From Lethocerus indicus (taxonomy: Eukaryota > Arthropoda > Insecta > Hemiptera > Belostomatidae), in assembly GCA_019843655.1 (NCBI GenBank), contig JACDQD010000005.1, positions 29,150,954 through 29,214,953 on the forward strand: a DNA stretch of 64,000 bases. Direction: 5' to 3'. Shown here in pieces: positions 12,601 through 26,230 of this stretch. Both the position numbers and the translations under genes were made by a program. The notes beneath the pieces were generated by a model. That model did not search any database, was not told the origin of the DNA, and was given only the letters and a program-made list of their open reading frames with translations. The first letter of the stretch is position 1. Every line of letters starts with the position of its first letter.

Positions 12601-14309
12601 ACGGGAGAGGGCCGCCGTTAAAAAGAATTGTGAGATTCCCTTTTTTCACCTCCGGTTTAAACATTTGGCCGGACAAAACAAAATATTTATGCCCGCCGTT
12701 AGATTAAGGTTCGTTACGAATTCATGAGACTCCCGGAGTCACACGCGGGAATAAGAATTCCGGTATATCCGTAACGACCGTTATTTTAATTTCTACCCAC
12801 CGGGTTTAAATATTTATGACGGAAATATGTTTCTCCCCCCCCCCGGGCAGAAATAACGGCCCGTTCTGAAGAATTTGTCTGAGCGCGGATTGAGTCATTT
12901 GGCGAAACGGGCGTAGCTCTACCGGCCGGGAAGAGCGCGTTGCATAACTGCCATTTGCATAATTCGGCCCGGGGTTTTCAAAGCGTGGAGAGACAGACGC
13001 CGGGGCCAAAATTTAGAATTCGACTTGTAAATAATGATACCGATATTTTAACCCCCCTCCGTTTATTGCGAAACCTTACGGAGGAAGTGTGATATTTTTA
13101 GCGGCGGCACTATTATTCATTTCAGTCACGACCCAATGTACTTGGCGGAGAAATAAATTATGGATGCGATTAAATATGCCAGAATACAGTTATATGAGGA
13201 TATGAAGCGATTTTAGGAGTTCACTCCGACCGGCAGATCGGGTAATGTTCTGTAACACTTGTAAACTTCAATATAGGGATGGATAATTGCTCGATAAAGC
13301 TCTTTTTGTATTTTGTTAAACGAATCATATAAGTATTAATGTTTTATATCGATGTTAAAAATCGTACAATCCCAAAACATAATGAAGGATTGTTATAGTA
13401 AAGTGACATTGTGAATAATTAGCAGGTTGCCAGCGTTCAACACGCCCGTCCGTGATTAACATTTATCTCGTCTGAATTAAGGATCTCCTCCGCATAAACG
13501 GACTCGGGCCATAAACATTCGCCGATGGTATGCAAGTTTAGTCACGTATGGGGTTCGAGCTTTAATATTTTTTTCTCCCTCCTGGAATTACAATTAATTT
13601 AAATACTGGGACGTATATATATATTCTGGGCAAAACGGTAAAAGATATAAAAGAGGAAAGAAAAAGAAATAACTGAACCGGGCGAAGAGATGATGCTGAT
13701 AATATAATTGCAGCGGTCTCGTCGATCAACGGCCGGATCCAACGAGACCCGTATCGTTTCGGTCCCAAGGAGAGCTTTAATTCTGCATACTACAGACCAC
13801 GCATATACACGCCACCCGCACAGCTAACCAGCACACAACTGGGCCGGTCAATGGATAAAAAGGCTGTAAAGAACTCCAGTTAAAGAGGCAGGAAGGCGAC
13901 AATAGAGGAATTTATTAAGATTTGCGAAGGAGCTCCCTTCTATCTCAATTCATCCTGGATGGAGAGGCTCAAAATACATTAAGAGTTAAGTCACTTAACA
14001 AACACGGCCGCCAGTTAAATGTCCGAGTACAAAAGGGGCCGGAGTGAGTTTCAGTTGTGAGTCGCTTACAGCGGCCGCAGTAAAATCCATAGTAGCAGAT
14101 GTGTCTAAATTACTATAAGTACGAAGATAATTAGATTTCAAGCTGAATGATTATACGAAAGAAAATAGCGACTATTCCATTATTATTGGAAATGGGAAAT
14201 GAAATATCGCTTTTCTAAATAATTCTGCCGTCTGTTGGAAGGGCGCCGCGGGACGTTTACCTTTTGCCGATGTCGGCCGTGATCCTGACACGAAAAGAGC
14301 TGCGTATCC

Positions 14310-14328
14310 GGCCCCGGCCCCGGCCCCA
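14310..14328 (-). repeat. GGCCCC repeat, G-rich on minus
   Basis: Three tandem GGCCCC units. The minus strand reads GGGGCC, which can form G-quadruplexes. Confidence 0.8.
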
Positions 14329-14818
14329 GCCGCCGGCCAAATTTGGAAATCCAGGAATCAAAGGACATCACACAACTCACCCAAGGACACGTTTTGGTCA
14401 AGATCAAAGCCGACGATAAACTCCTCCACGTTTTCGGCATTCTTCATTAGACCGCTCTTCGGATGTAAATCACTCATTCGAGCGGGGACGTTTAAGGCCA
14501 TTAGAAATCTAAAAAGCGGGTCGTTATAAAACAAAGAAGTGAAAAGGGAATTCTTTGTGTTTTTTTTGGAGTTCGATTAATGCTATATCGATATCGGGCA
14601 CAAAGGAGGCATTTAGAGTGTTTAACTATCGATGGTCTTCAACTTTGCATTCACATGAAAAACCTACTCAACGAGTGGGAATGGATTGAGAGAGTGTCAA
14701 TTTAAATTGTTATTGTAACAATTTCAAAGGTTATTCGCCCTGTAGTTTCCATGTGAATTGGCGTGCGTTCTCAATCGTTTCTCAATACTTTATCTCAAAA
14801 GAGTAAGGCTCTTTGCAG

Positions 14819-15157
14819 GATGGTGCATACTATGAAATTCGCAGGCAGAATGTTTTGTTTTTCCGAGAGGAGAGTTTGAAAGGGAGCGCTTTCCCAGTTG
14901 ATGAGTCCGAACTGGAACAAGCCGTTGACGCGGCATCAATCATGCAGCCCGGTGGGTATTGGCCGGTGCCGGGGGGCCGTTTACTGGGGCCCGAGGTACC
15001 TCCCAGCGGGCAGCCAACCGCCGACCATTCAGCAGTAGGTCCGTCCTCCGATGAATTTCAGCCACGTCCTACGGTACAGTACATCATTGAGCCGGCCGGC
15101 TCTCTCGGTGCATTGACCGGATTGCAGCCAGGCAAACTTTATTGTTTATTGCTATTC
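14819..15157 (+). CDS. Candidate internal coding exon, unknown protein
   Basis: The strongest host-gene exon candidate. A pyrimidine-containing TTGCAG acceptor ends at 14818 and the frame opens immediately with DGAYYEIRRQNVLFF. The segment looks like real protein: a charged stretch (REESLKGSAFPVDESELEQAVDA), then Pro/Gly-rich linker (MQPGGYWPVPGGRLLGPEVP), then polar sequence ending VQYIIEPAGSLGALTGLQPG. Codon and residue use differ from the low-complexity frames around it. Two ends are possible: a GC-type donor after CAG at 15131, or a GT donor (GTGAGA) at 15158. The frame stays open to 15235, but residues past about 15131 become hydrophobic and look like intron read-through. I recognise no domain. 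The composition would suit a disordered region of a regulatory protein, which is inference. Neighbouring exons were not identified. Confidence 0.45.
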
Positions 15158-15290
15158 GTGAGATACATACATTTTATAACGCTTTGGTCATCGCGAATTC
15201 TGCATTGGTACATGGCAGTATGGATTCTCTCGTAAGACCGAAGGGGTAACTAAGAAAGCATTTGTAAGTAACACTGGATTGTCCGGGCTG

Positions 15291-15310
15291 TGGGGGGGTG
15301 AGGGGGGGCG
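15291..15310 (+). repeat. G-rich tract
   Basis: TGGGGGGGTGAGGGGGGGCG, two runs of seven G, 130 bases after the candidate exon at 14.8-15.2 kb. Confidence 0.85.
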
Positions 15311-18300
15311 TAGAACCAACAGAAGGGAAGTGGGGCCATTAACACCTACCTACTCCTTACATGACCTGGCGATAGCCTCTGTGGCCCGGACGCGCGCCTC
15401 CACGCAAACCCGAAACCGGCTACGGCCGAATTAATGTTTCGGAAAGGACCCGGGGCCAATGGAATTCACGGTGGGGCGGGTGAGGGGGAAGTGGGTGAGA
15501 GGAGAAGAATTTTTATAAATGACAACCGGGCAAACAAGAAACTCTGCCATTGTTACACCGCGCCTCGAGGTAATAGGACGGTCGGGGTGAAATCAACGAA
15601 ACCCAACTTCCTTCCCAGTTCCCTTTCATCGCGCGACACGGCCAAGAACACAGAATGGGAGCTCAGTGATGGATCTCAAACAGCGCTCCCTATTTTAGGC
15701 GTCGTTTTATAATGTTGCCGCACCTGAAAATACGCATTCGGAAAATTATAATGCATCGCATCCGGTGTGTTACTCAAAAAACAGTGTTAAAACTATTTTT
15801 TATCCTGCTTATAAAACCGCCCTCGCAGTAACACTTCTTTAACCGTACATATTACATCGTTTACAATGTATAAATGTGTCGTGAAACATTAGGGAGAAAA
15901 ATGAAATTCTCATTTCCAGCGTTCGCAACAGTTGTCGCGATAAAAAACTGAACACTTTTGTTTTTCAAGAGGGGGGAAAAACCTGCCTAAAGTTAGACTG
16001 CATTAGCGCAACAGTGTCGAAATGAAGGCTAAAAGTTTGCTCATTTGGCAGCGCGTCCTCACCGTAATTGTAATGAAATATCGCTCCGAGTGTTTATTTA
16101 TCTTCAGCCCACTATTGTAAATTAACCGGGGAGAACTGTATTGATGACGATTTAAGACGGGTCGAGAGAAAATTAATGATAATTATCATAATCCACTCAG
16201 ATTCTTAGAATAAGAGAATAATAAGGAGGACGGGGAAAAGTGCCACAGGCCGACCTAGAAGAAGTGTCTATGCGATAATATCAGAAATGAACACCGTCTA
16301 TTTGTAACTAAGCTCAGCTATTGTTTGTAGTATGAGTAATAAAAATAATGGCCGCGCATTTGCCTCGTCGTAAAACCGGCCACGAGAACTGGTTGGGAAA
16401 TGAATCATCCGACCTGAGACAGACAGTAGCGGCCGCGGCTAACGCCTCCTAATGCAATTTTTGTCTCTTGCCCACCGTCATACATCACTCGCCCCACGGG
16501 ACGAGAGGAAATAAATTGTCGAGTTAATTAGCGGCCCCACAGTTCTTTCATCCTATTCCCCTTTTACCTCCGTCATGTGTGTAAACTCGAAACCCGAACG
16601 GCCTACCGTTGTCAAGCTTAGAAACAATCGTAAAATCGTCGTGCACACGTGTTATACTCAGGGTTCAGCCGCTAAGAAATTTTTAGGTGTAAAAAGTCAG
16701 TATTATATTTCGATTTTTATTTCTGGAAGGTGTGTAAGAAAGTGCGGTAAGTTTACAGACACTCGGCGACATTGAATTACGGCTACGTCACACTAAAAAA
16801 TCCTACCTGTACCGCGGGATTAATTATCTATGGAAAGAACGGTGAGAGCCGCTAATAGACGTCACAATCGCCTCGAGACTCCCGCCGACGAGAGGGATGA
16901 ACGGGATAATGGTGTAAAAAATTGGACCCTAGAAGAGAGAGCCAGTCGACTAATTAGCAAAGCCGAGTTTTGAAGGAGCAACTATTGTCGAGATCTTTTC
17001 CCCGAAGTGAGGTTTGCTTTGTCATCGGAATTGAATGCCTCCCCCCCCCAGGGAGGACGACCCTCGTCCACCGCCGCATCCACCGTTCACAGGATCCCAT
17101 CTTAACGGAGGACGCCAGTGACGCCTCAATGTCTAACGGCGAGTTTCCAACGCTTTCACGAGCCTGAATATCGTCTCGGCTAAAAGTGGAAAACGCGGGC
17201 CCTTTTTCAAAAAGTAAATTGTCCCGGGGCATATCGGAAAGTCATAAAAGGAAAGTGTTCGAACTGAACTGTCATCTTCACACCGAGAGCATTGTTCGTC
17301 CCTAGCGACTTTAGTATTTTGAATTTCCTTTAACAACCGCTACATAACTCGCCCGAGCGGACGGACGAACCGATTAAGCTCCGTGGAATACTATCACGGG
17401 CGTGATCGATAATGCCCGGCGATAACGATAGTCGGAGGTTCGAACGAACCAATTTGCTGAAAATTGAGATGAGCTCGCATTTCCGTAGTCGAACAATCGG
17501 CGCGGACCATTTTAGTTGCAACACATATAATTCTATTAAGGACGAATCCGGAGCGCTGGGTATGTGCACACGTGTAGTCTATAGACCTATTGAACGCTAA
17601 TCGACAAACGAGGTATTGAAAAGTACGGCGGCTGGTAAAATTGGCGTGGGACTAGCGCAAACCGGGCCAATAAGTAGGGCGGATAATTGGGGGGTTTTTC
17701 AGTGCGGCGGCACCGAGGACGGCCCCCGACATCCGCCAGAAACAAAGCCGACGAAAGGGTCGCGTTTCAAGATCGGCAACCGATCGACACACCCCCGCCG
17801 TACCTGAAAATATCTCTGAAATGGGACCTTATTTTCGGAAGAAACAGGGCCATTTTAGTACAGGAGTCGAAATTCGAGTAGCGCCCCGCGATCCGGTGTT
17901 GCGGCCCCATCAGCGAGAGCACCTTGCTCCCCTCAGGTTCGAGCACATACATCCTGCAATCCTCCAACTCACGAAATGTTTAGCGGGCACACCTGCCGCC
18001 CTCCCCCACACGCTCGCCCTCCCCAAACGGGCAAACAATGAAATGGAAGTCGCTCCACCCTTCGACGGGAAGGATCTTACCGACTTTATAATATATAAAC
18101 TATTAGCGTATTCTAAAACTTTATAGTACAACTAAATGTTATACCCGGGTTTTCGGTAGACTTGCCCCGATGGCGGTTACACGTCGACAGCTCGTTTCAA
18201 AGGGCCGACGAACGGCTACTTTTTTCTACGGACAATGACAGAGTACAAAACGTGAATGCTGGCCCTAATGGGGTTTCGCCCCCGAACGTTAAAGACGGCC

Positions 18301-19339
18301 GGGTATAACCGATCGTCCGGGTTTGTGAATCGGCGACCGGGAGAGTCTTTCTCCCGTCCCGGGGACAATTATTCACGCCAATCGTGTGACTAAACAGCGG
18401 CCCCCGGCCATTGAGGAATATTTCTCATCGATCACGGGTCCCCGAGGGACAATGGGCGGGCACCCCCGCCGGGGTCCGGCCGGACCTTATGGAATGTTGT
18501 GAAAGATAAACAAGGGGGCCGTGCACAAGGTGTGCCCTCCCAGGGGCCCTACCTGGCCCCGCTGCACACCTGGCCCTAACCCACATAACCGGCCACCCAT
18601 TAACAGTTTTAACACAAAACTTTGTTTCCCCGAGTCCGGCCAGGTCACCCCAAGGATGTACTTAGGACGACTTCGCTTACTCCGATTTCACAAAGATACC
18701 GAAACCGCTCCCACCTCCCGACAAACCACCAGACCGGCAGACTACTCCAAGCTGTAATAATATTACTATATTTAATGTTCAACTTGCAGTATCGAACAGT
18801 ATGAAGTGAAGTGTTCACCGCCACGTGTATTTTGAGTCAATTGCATCTGCCACGTTGGTTACCCCATGTAAGTTTGTGGAAAGTTGAATACTACGTTTAT
18901 GTTAATAAACAAGGATAGAGCAGTCAATTATGTTTAATGTATATTGCCGTACATTTTAAATAACGTTGTATTAAGTCGGCTAGTATGGGGTAAATTGTGG
19001 GAATAATTTAAATAGGTCCGTGTTTAGACGTAAATCATTTGTTGATACTTTGTTTTCGAGAATTCTTAGTTCAAAATATTTTCGCAGAGGCTCCCCCCCA
19101 CCGCTTTCAGGTTTCCGAGGGTGGTTTCCTGTCGGGGGAGTGATGAATCTTCCCGAAATCTCCGACGTATTCACGAGGGAGGAGTCACACAAGAACTTGT
19201 TGGGACGTCGTAATGAATCGTGGAATCGGTGAACGGTGGGAGCTGGGCAGAAACTCTCTCAGGTACAAGAAGAGAGTGGGAACGGCCCATTGTGGGACCG
19301 ACACAAGTTACCGGCTCATGGATTTCATTGAAACTAGCG

Positions 19340-19366
19340 CCTCCTCCTCCTCCTCCCCTTCCCACC
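19340..19366 (+). repeat. CTC trinucleotide repeat
   Basis: (CTC)n run. It gives poly-Ser and poly-Pro shadow frames. Confidence 0.85.
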
Positions 19367-22300
19367 ATCCCCTCGGCCGGCCTGCTACCACCGACCGGCA
19401 CTACCGTTGCACTTCATTTCGAAGTCCTTTCACGTTTCAAGTCGACACACGTAAGGGTTTAAATGTAAATTAAGACCGATGTTCTTTACTTTCGGGAGAT
19501 AAGGCGATGAATTTTATTAGGGGAATAAAACGAGGTTCCGAATTTTGTACGTGAACGACGGTCACAGAATCTTGTTAAAGAGGAATTACTAAGCGACGGG
19601 ACACCGCCTTAACGGATTGTATTCACTAATGAGACGACCGAACGCTGCCTGTATTCCCACAGAAATATTAATGACTCGGTCAACCTACAAACAATTAAGG
19701 AACGAGAAAATGGACTTAAAACAGCTGGTTTATATAGAATAATGCTTACGACATGTTTTACAACGCGGTACATACTGTTTTACAAGTTGGGTTTTTAAAA
19801 AGAACATTTCGACTAAATTATCGTTCATAGTATGTTCGTGTAACATTTTTAAAACTTTTTACGTTATTATAGTGTCCCCGTGAATTGAGTAAAGAAATTT
19901 AGAACATTCTTTTTCATTTTTAAGGACTCTAAATGCAATATTAATATCTTTATTGAGGGTGCGATATCTTTAGTTAATGCTGCATCGAATTTTCCAGCAT
20001 AAACTTATCTCGCTCGAATAGTAACATGTTATAATCAGTATGTAGACCCATGTTTCGCGGTTTTTAAAAATTTAACGTGCCCTAGCCGGAGGGCGGTCAA
20101 TGGGAGGATCAAGGTCCATTTGTTGAGCCGATCGTGCGTCGTAGTGAGAGCGCTGGTGGACACGATTGGCGTCCAAAGTGGCGGTGTCTGAGCGCAGGGA
20201 GGGGTTGCGGGGTGGCTGTGTTATCCCGCAGGTCCGGGGCGGTGCGGGGTACGCCCGGCGGCTACTTGTTGATCCGACCGCAAAACATCACACAATGCCC
20301 CAATGTCCAGTACACCCCGGACCACTGTTCCACGTCCCCCAAATTATCTTCAGCCGCTCTCCTCTTACCTCTAGCGACTCATTCCGGTTGGACCTGGGCC
20401 GTCACAATAATTCTAGGGAAAAATTTATACTTCCTGAACTTAATTTCGAAAAGGGAAAAATGATTTTAGTCAGAAAATTTAACAGTGAAATAAAAGTGGT
20501 ATACTCTCAGTTTGACATGTTTGATTGAAACAATTGTCTAATTATTACTACATTCGTTTATATTAAATAATAATTATCATTACCTTTCAGACGCTTATTC
20601 CCTCCGGACCCTTCCCATTACATATGTTATTACCGTACGTCATCGCTTGACCCAACTTATTAGCTGAGCTTGAGTCCTCGGAACCGGTTGCGCTTCCCCT
20701 CGCGGGGTGTTTGTAGGAGGAACCATAAAGGGATAATGACGTTAATAAAGGTCGGACTGTAAGAAACAGAGATCGAAAGTGTGCCAAATATTATCGTTAT
20801 AAGCCCGGAGCTAATTGGTTTGATCGTGATCTTCGTGTACGCAAGCTAACCTTCTAGGTTATCCAGTAGGGTCATTTAATTTTTAAAGCATATTGTACGT
20901 TATGCCGTTCCGACTATAAATATAAGCGGGTATAAGGTGGTGCAGTTGGTGTCCGGTCGAGAGTGGACGGCCCCCAGGTAGGAGGGGATAATCTCGGTTG
21001 GAAGCGAGAGGTGGCCTCTTCCATTTCTCGAGGCTCCCATTGAGGAGGAGCCGGCCGGCCGGTCCACCTGGGCCCGCTAATTAGCATTACCTGTTCTCGG
21101 CCCCTACAAATGTCGGACACGGCTCGCCCGCCCTGTTCCACATAAATTTAGTATCGAGCTTTTACAAGGGACCCTCCCTACCTCCCTCGCACTGCCCTAC
21201 GCTCAATCTCTCCTTCGCCCTATCCGTTCCTTCCATCTTCACCGATATTTAATGAAAAGCACACTACACCGGAATTGCAAGAAATGTCCTCATCAGAAAA
21301 TCACAATTCTAATAAACTTTTAACAGCACGACAAACTAAATTTTCAAGCACGATTTCCGGAACTACAGGTTGTACGGCTTTCATTTACATTTGAAACAAT
21401 ATCGCAGTAAACACGATCGGGGATAACTATATTTAGCGACATGTCTCAGAGAATTGAATTCGTAATGCCTCCGGGCACGTGAGCCTAACACCAAGGACAG
21501 CAGGAACATGATTTTGATTACTTACAATAGTGTATTACGTGCCATCAAATTTTAGTATTTTTTCCGACGAATAACGCGACCATTACTTGCGGTTAATCTG
21601 TATTTTTCCCCTAAATGGGGAATGGGCATTAATTTTACTTTTACTGTTTATCAAAGTTTATCAATATCGAAAACAGGTATATTAAAGGATGGACCAGAGG
21701 AAGGAACATAAATAATACGATGTACGTACGATGAACATAAATTCCATTTTTATTGCGCGATCAATGCAGCTTTTTCACTGCGCGTAAAAACCAATGAAAA
21801 AGCATTAGTAATAGTCGGAGGGAGGCATCTATGTCGTGAGGTGGGGAGAGGGTCAAAGGAATCTAAAATTGGAGCAGTGTACAGGCCGCATTACCGAGGC
21901 TTGGAGCGGAGAAAACAAGCGCGCAATAAATGTCAATCAGGCGCAATTAATGAGACGCCTCCGAGGATTTACGACTGTAATTAAGAGCGGGCGGCAATAA
22001 AATTAATCGGTTAAATAACCGGGGCCGGCGACCGACCCGCCGCCACCCTCCGTGTTAGAAAATATTTTTGTTTCTCGGTCGATGGAAAGAATTACAAAAA
22101 AAAGACTCTTAACCGAAGAAATATTCCTTGTTTAATTAATCCTTAAAAAAAATCCACTTCCAGGTTCGTTAAAGGGGGAGAGAGGACCCGCTTTTGGCCG
22201 ATGTGATTAAACGCCGGGAGCGTGATCAATGCCCGCCTAATGACATATTGGCATATCACGTTCCCCGCGGCTCAGGAGCCAGTCGAATGGTAACGGAATA

Positions 22301-22917
22301 ATTTATAATTCAATTAGCCCGACAAAAAGGTTAGCTAAAGGTGAGCTTCGAGAGAGGGCGTCGGGAAAAATGCAGATTTGTAAAAACTACTACTGCGGGC
22401 GACATTTAGAACATTATCGAACGTGATCAATATTGTAATGGTCCATACCTGTATCACATTTTTCTGGTATCAAATATTAATTCAAATATGAGTCGTAATT
22501 TGTCTAATTCTAAGAAACCTCCAATCGCCGATCAGTCGCAATAAATGAACTTACCGAATGTGAAATTGTGTAATTGACTAATTAATTGACTGATTGATTG
22601 ATGTCGGTAGTGATGATGCGAAATTCTATTCGAAAATCTATTCGTGTTTGTTTTCACTAGAAACTTCGCAAAGAAGCGGGAAGAAAAAAACAAATGGAGT
22701 GGTCCAAGAAATACAATCTCGAGTGCGCTATTTAATGCTTCGCTCGTAACGCAGCCCCTTATCAAAAAAGCGGAGCCCCCCACTATTAATGCATCTCGGA
22801 CGGCTAAAAATAGTGGCACTAGGGTGATTTATAGGCAGTAACAACACACACACATGCGGAGAATAAAACCCAAGTGCGGACCAGAAGCGAAAGGCGTATT
22901 TTTACAGCGTTCGGGGA

Positions 22918-22927
22918 GGGGGGGGGG
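22918..22927 (+). repeat. Poly-G tract (10 G)
   Basis: Uninterrupted guanine run preceded by GGGGA. Confidence 0.85.
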
Positions 22928-24158
22928 CTTTTAATTATGGTGAAATATCCGCGGCATAAATCGGGCCCGCTCGCGGAAAGAGACTAATTTAATACGAGGA
23001 TCCGATATTATTCGGAGGCTACCGGTCAAAGGATTCTCAACGGGGCGGTGGAGGCGGCGGGCGGGGGCGAATTAATAACGTCCCAGAAAATAAATCCCGG
23101 AGAGGATTCCGAGAATCCGCCGGGGCCCACCATTTCCGTTGGCACCGATTCGTTACGGGCTCCCGAACCCAGTCTAATTTCCCGCAAGACAAATTGGCCG
23201 ACGCGCTCTCTCTGCCTGTCCCCGTGCCCTCAACGCCGATTAATTGTTGTTGATATATCATTTTCAAAGCCGCCCCCCCCTACCTCATCGCCGCACAGCC
23301 GCCCCCGGCAACTCCTTGTCGCGGTTTTTCTGGCCGCTCCGGCTGTCCCAGATCCCGAGCTTTTCGCCGGGTGCCGACGAGAGAAATATTCCTGAATCCG
23401 GTTGATATTTCGTCGCCCTCGCTCGGGCAGGCCCGTATCTCATATCCCCAATGTCCGAGATCTCCTTGACCGATTGAGATTTTGTCCTTTTTTTCGGGAC
23501 GTTTGGAATATTATCAAAACTACCGGGACATTATAACCGACAGAACTGGTCCCTCACTCCTCCCCCTTACAAACCCACCGCCTCATTTCCAGTTTTAATA
23601 CGTCCTAAATTTTATACTTTGTGTCCACGGGGACGCCTTCCTCTCGCATATGTCTGTGTGGACATAACTCGAGGAATCGGGGTCGGACTTCTGTCCGTAA
23701 ATAATATTTACATGTTTAATGATGTCGACCGGATCGAACCTGGGCCCGATTTTCTAATTTAAACACTTAAAGGAACTATTATACTTCCTCAGATATATAT
23801 CGAAGACAAAAATATGTCCCATCGAGAGAGTGTTATAATTCGAATGATAATTTCGAAACGTAAATTTTTGTTTCTGATATTTACTTGGTGAAAAATACTT
23901 GGTCTTAAGGGGCCGAATCGGTCCAGCGCAATCGATGATAAATCGGCCGGGTTTAATAGCGCCGAAGCCGGGTTCTCAGTGGTCCCTCGGTGGGAAAACA
24001 CGAGGAGGGCGGCGGACACGAGGCCGAGGCGACAAAGACAAACAGAGAGGTAGGCGGTACGGGCGGCGACAAATTAATATGGCCGGTCTACGGGAACGGG
24101 CCGTGTCTGGTTTTATTGTGAGGCGACCTACACGGCATCCCTCTTTGCGATAACGAGA

Positions 24159-24190
24159 GAGCGAGCGAGGGAGGGAGGGAGGGAGCGAGA
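24159..24190 (+). repeat. GAGC/GGGA purine repeat
   Basis: Contains four GGGA units in a row, a G-quadruplex-compatible tract. Confidence 0.85.
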
Positions 24191-25057
24191 AGCCTCCCGG
24201 CTCAACGGGTTAAAGACAAATTGGAACATTCCCCGACAGGTTTTTAAGGCGGTTGTGACGGCGTGGGGAGGAGGGTGAGGGGTAGGGGGAGGGCGAGGGC
24301 GCGTGTGCCTCACCGCCTCACCTGGACTACTCCAGACCGCGGTGAAAAACGCCCACTTATAAAACCGCGCGGTATCAATTAGTAGTCTGCCTCCGGGAGG
24401 CCGGCACCTCCTTAATTAGTCGCCTAATGGCCCGCAAGGCCAAACTGTAAACGGCTTTCGGGCAAACCGAAGCCAATCCCCTACCCTAAAAGGAATCGCG
24501 TATACCTCCCTCATATCCGTGATAATTTACATCGCCAAATTCAATCCCTAATACGACGATTCGATAGTTCATTAACAATTCCGGCCCCGACATTAATTTC
24601 GGGTTTTTTGTGGAAATCTAGAATTAGAGAGACCAGAAAAAACTTAAGTGAACGAACTAAAAGAATGAATATTTGAAAGCACCGAATTTAACGTCGATAT
24701 CAATTTTAAATTGACTCGTCTCTGGGGCTCTGTTTGAAATACCAAGTCTGCGCGGAATAGAAAAACAGAGAAATGAAAACGAAACGATTAGCGCGAAACG
24801 AAAAATGTCCGGCCGCTGGCGGTAGGATCGGGGTGGGAGGGCAATAAAAGCGTTCTGGAAGGTGTCCGCGGTCAGCCGCCCCTCCGATTATCGTAATGGG
24901 CCGGGAAAGCATATTTGAAAAGATTATGTTTTTTTTTTCAAACTCCTCGGCTTTTGAAAAATATCACCGACGACGGAATCCGGTTTTTACGGTCGGACCG
25001 AAAACAGCCGTTGATATGGCTGAGGGGGGGTTGGAGAAACATCGTGAGGCGGAGGAG

Positions 25058-25063
<6 letters not shown>

Positions 25064-25100
<37 letters not shown>
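25064..25100 (+). repeat. GA microsatellite
   Basis: (GA)n of about 15 units then GGGAGAGA. Confidence 0.95.
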
Positions 25101-26203
25101 AACCGAGAAAGAACTATGCGGGGAACGAAAAGAGAGCCCAGTGTAATGGACTTGAATAATTAAGCGAGGTGAAATATCAAGTTAATTTATTGTGGACGAT
25201 TTCGTCATAATCTCCCCGGCCGCCGCCTCCTCCTTCGCCGGTTCGACCCGAGAGATTATCTGCAAGGGCAGGGATAAATAAATGAAGAAGGAAATAAACG
25301 AGGAGAAAAAAATATATATATACGGTCGGGAAAAATTAATTTGCGCCCGACAGCGATTTTTAAAATAATTACTCCCACGCATCCAGTGCACTTTTGTAGT
25401 GGGATGGCGTGCCTTTCGGAATTGAGGTAAGAGTCGCCGACATGCGAGAGAGTCACAAAAACCCGGTTCCGGGTCTAGAAACGGAGCGACGGGGGCAATT
25501 AAAAATTTAATTGCTCGGCATAGCTCGGTGGGTCGGTCGCAAAAACAGAGCTCCAACGCAATCAAAGGTGAACCCGGGATATATTTTCCCATTTTCCGGG
25601 AATTATTCTACAATAGGAAAGTGGATTTCACCTATTTGTGAAAGACGATATATTAGGACGTCATTTGTGCGGAATATTGTATGAACAAGAAATAATTGCG
25701 ATCCAAATTTTAAATGGCCTTTTATACTGAAGGCTAAACTTTGAGTGGTTTTATTCAGAGGGAAGTAAGAATTTTTTGCCAAACTAATGTTTGGCAACGT
25801 ATTAAATGTAAAAAGTTCGGTCTAATATTTCCGACGTTCAACTGAGCGTTTCAAGTTTCGATTTTGAATTCCACCCTACGACTCATTTTACGTCTTCCGT
25901 GTTGCGGAATTCTAAACTGGCAATAAAGCCGACAAAGGAGTTTCTCGGGACCGAAGAAAAATGAGATTATAGAAAGGTACAATACAATACAATGTCGGCG
26001 ACCCCCTCCCCTCCCACCCCTTACCATCGCTTTAAATTGAGGGTACCTCTTAACGACCGGTCGGCTAAATCCGAAACAGAGTGTTCTTTTTTCTTGTCCA
26101 TAATAAATTTGGCACGAGGGTTGTGGATGGAGGCGATTGTGAAGCCGGGGATAGTGAAGAGCGTGTACTATGACCGGTGTTGGGGGGGTTTTTGTCCCTG
26201 CCA

Positions 26204-26230
26204 GTGGTGGTGGTGGTGGTGGTGGTGGTG
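26204..26230 (+). repeat. GGT microsatellite
   Basis: Nine tandem GGT units. They code for poly-Gly, poly-Val or poly-Trp in the three plus frames, so the frames of 70-130 codons here are artefacts. Confidence 0.95.

Larger units (their letters stand above)
5568..14818. other. Gene-free sequence before the 14.8 kb exon
   Basis: GC-rich patches (7740-8100, 10260-10540, 10870-11000) alternate with AT-rich ones. Includes a CT-rich stretch at 8120-8160, a POU octamer at 12953, the palindrome at 9.1 kb and the hairpin at 9.6 kb. If the 14.8 kb exon is real, at least the last part is its upstream intron. Confidence 0.45.

Noticed and set aside
16641..17575. Repeated 12-base word GTGCACACGTGT (16641, 17564)
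   Set aside because: Many repeated 12-mers are expected by chance in 64 kb.
23715..23760. Third tRNA B-box-like sequence (minus strand)
   Set aside because: The last two consensus bases do not fit and no A box is upstream.
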